Positions 63,964-64,000 of a DNA stretch of 64,000 bases are shown here, piece by piece. The notes below the pieces were generated by a model. That model made no database searches. It saw nothing but the letters and a program-made list of their open reading frames with translations, and was not told the DNA's origin. The translations under genes were made by a program, and so were the position numbers. The stretch comes from an uncultured Propionibacterium sp. GTDB lineage: Bacteria; Actinomycetota; Actinomycetes; Propionibacteriales; Propionibacteriaceae. Location of the stretch: NCBI GenBank assembly GCA_938036835.1, contig CALHWB010000005.1:60913-124912 (forward strand), in the 5' to 3' direction. Each line of letters starts with the position of its first letter. Position 1 is the first letter of the stretch.

Positions 63964-64000
63964 CGGTGTTCAGGGCGGCCGGTTGTGCCACGGCACAACC

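Overview
The window is high-GC DNA with dense, often overlapping genes, frequent GTG starts and an actinobacterial housekeeping backbone: leuS, comEA, comEC, holA, rpsT, lepA, hemW, a DUF3097 gene, hrcA, dnaJ, rsmE, a diacylglycerol-kinase-like gene, helY, hisF and ilvBNC. A DtxR-type iron box, a cobalamin riboswitch, a CIRCE element and an LPxTG surface protein fit Actinomycetota. Gene order and the start of HemW suggest Propionibacteriales/Propionibacteriaceae; this family assignment is inference. I saw no rRNA, tRNA, CRISPR array, insertion sequence or replication origin.

Left part (1-16 kb), mostly accessory: the end of an ArsR-type metal sensor coupled to an MFS exporter, a DHA2 drug exporter, a DinB-fold protein, a two-gene 2-keto-3-deoxygalactonate module (dgoK-dgoA), an RclA-like flavoprotein, a large secreted beta-helix protein of visibly lower GC, a DUF2284 protein, a cytosolic BtuF-fold protein, a ketopantoate-reductase-like enzyme, a sortase-anchored repeat protein, a proline-rich membrane protein and a DUF4192 protein.

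Middle (16-41 kb): the backbone runs leuS-comEA-comEC, then is interrupted by about 9.5 kb before holA-rpsT-lepA. The interrupting block holds a frameshifted asparaginase remnant, a cobalamin-riboswitch operon on the minus strand (permease, binding protein, ATPase, methyltransferase, second binding protein), a FucP-type permease overlapping an orphan sugar-binding protein, and a UxaE-type epimerase. A second accessory block between lepA and hemW is a tightly overlapping minus-strand operon (cupin, ATPase, permease, methyltransferase, Tat-type lipoprotein) whose iron box lies 4 bp from the first start codon.

Right part (41-64 kb): hemW, DUF3097, glgX and an inositol-phosphatase-like gene precede a CIRCE-controlled hrcA-dnaJ-rsmE unit. 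Then come a metallophosphoesterase, a lipid-kinase-like gene overlapping helY, an aldo/keto reductase, a lone hisF, a GT87-like membrane protein, and ilvBNC preceded by a leader peptide (Val-Leu-Val-Ile codons) and terminator. The window ends with an NfeD-like/flotillin pair.

The best candidates for undescribed biology are the two cofactor- or metal-regulated ABC operons. Each carries a class I methyltransferase gene and neither has an obvious known substrate. A third candidate is the cluster of very strong hairpins in the gap next to the beta-helix gene.
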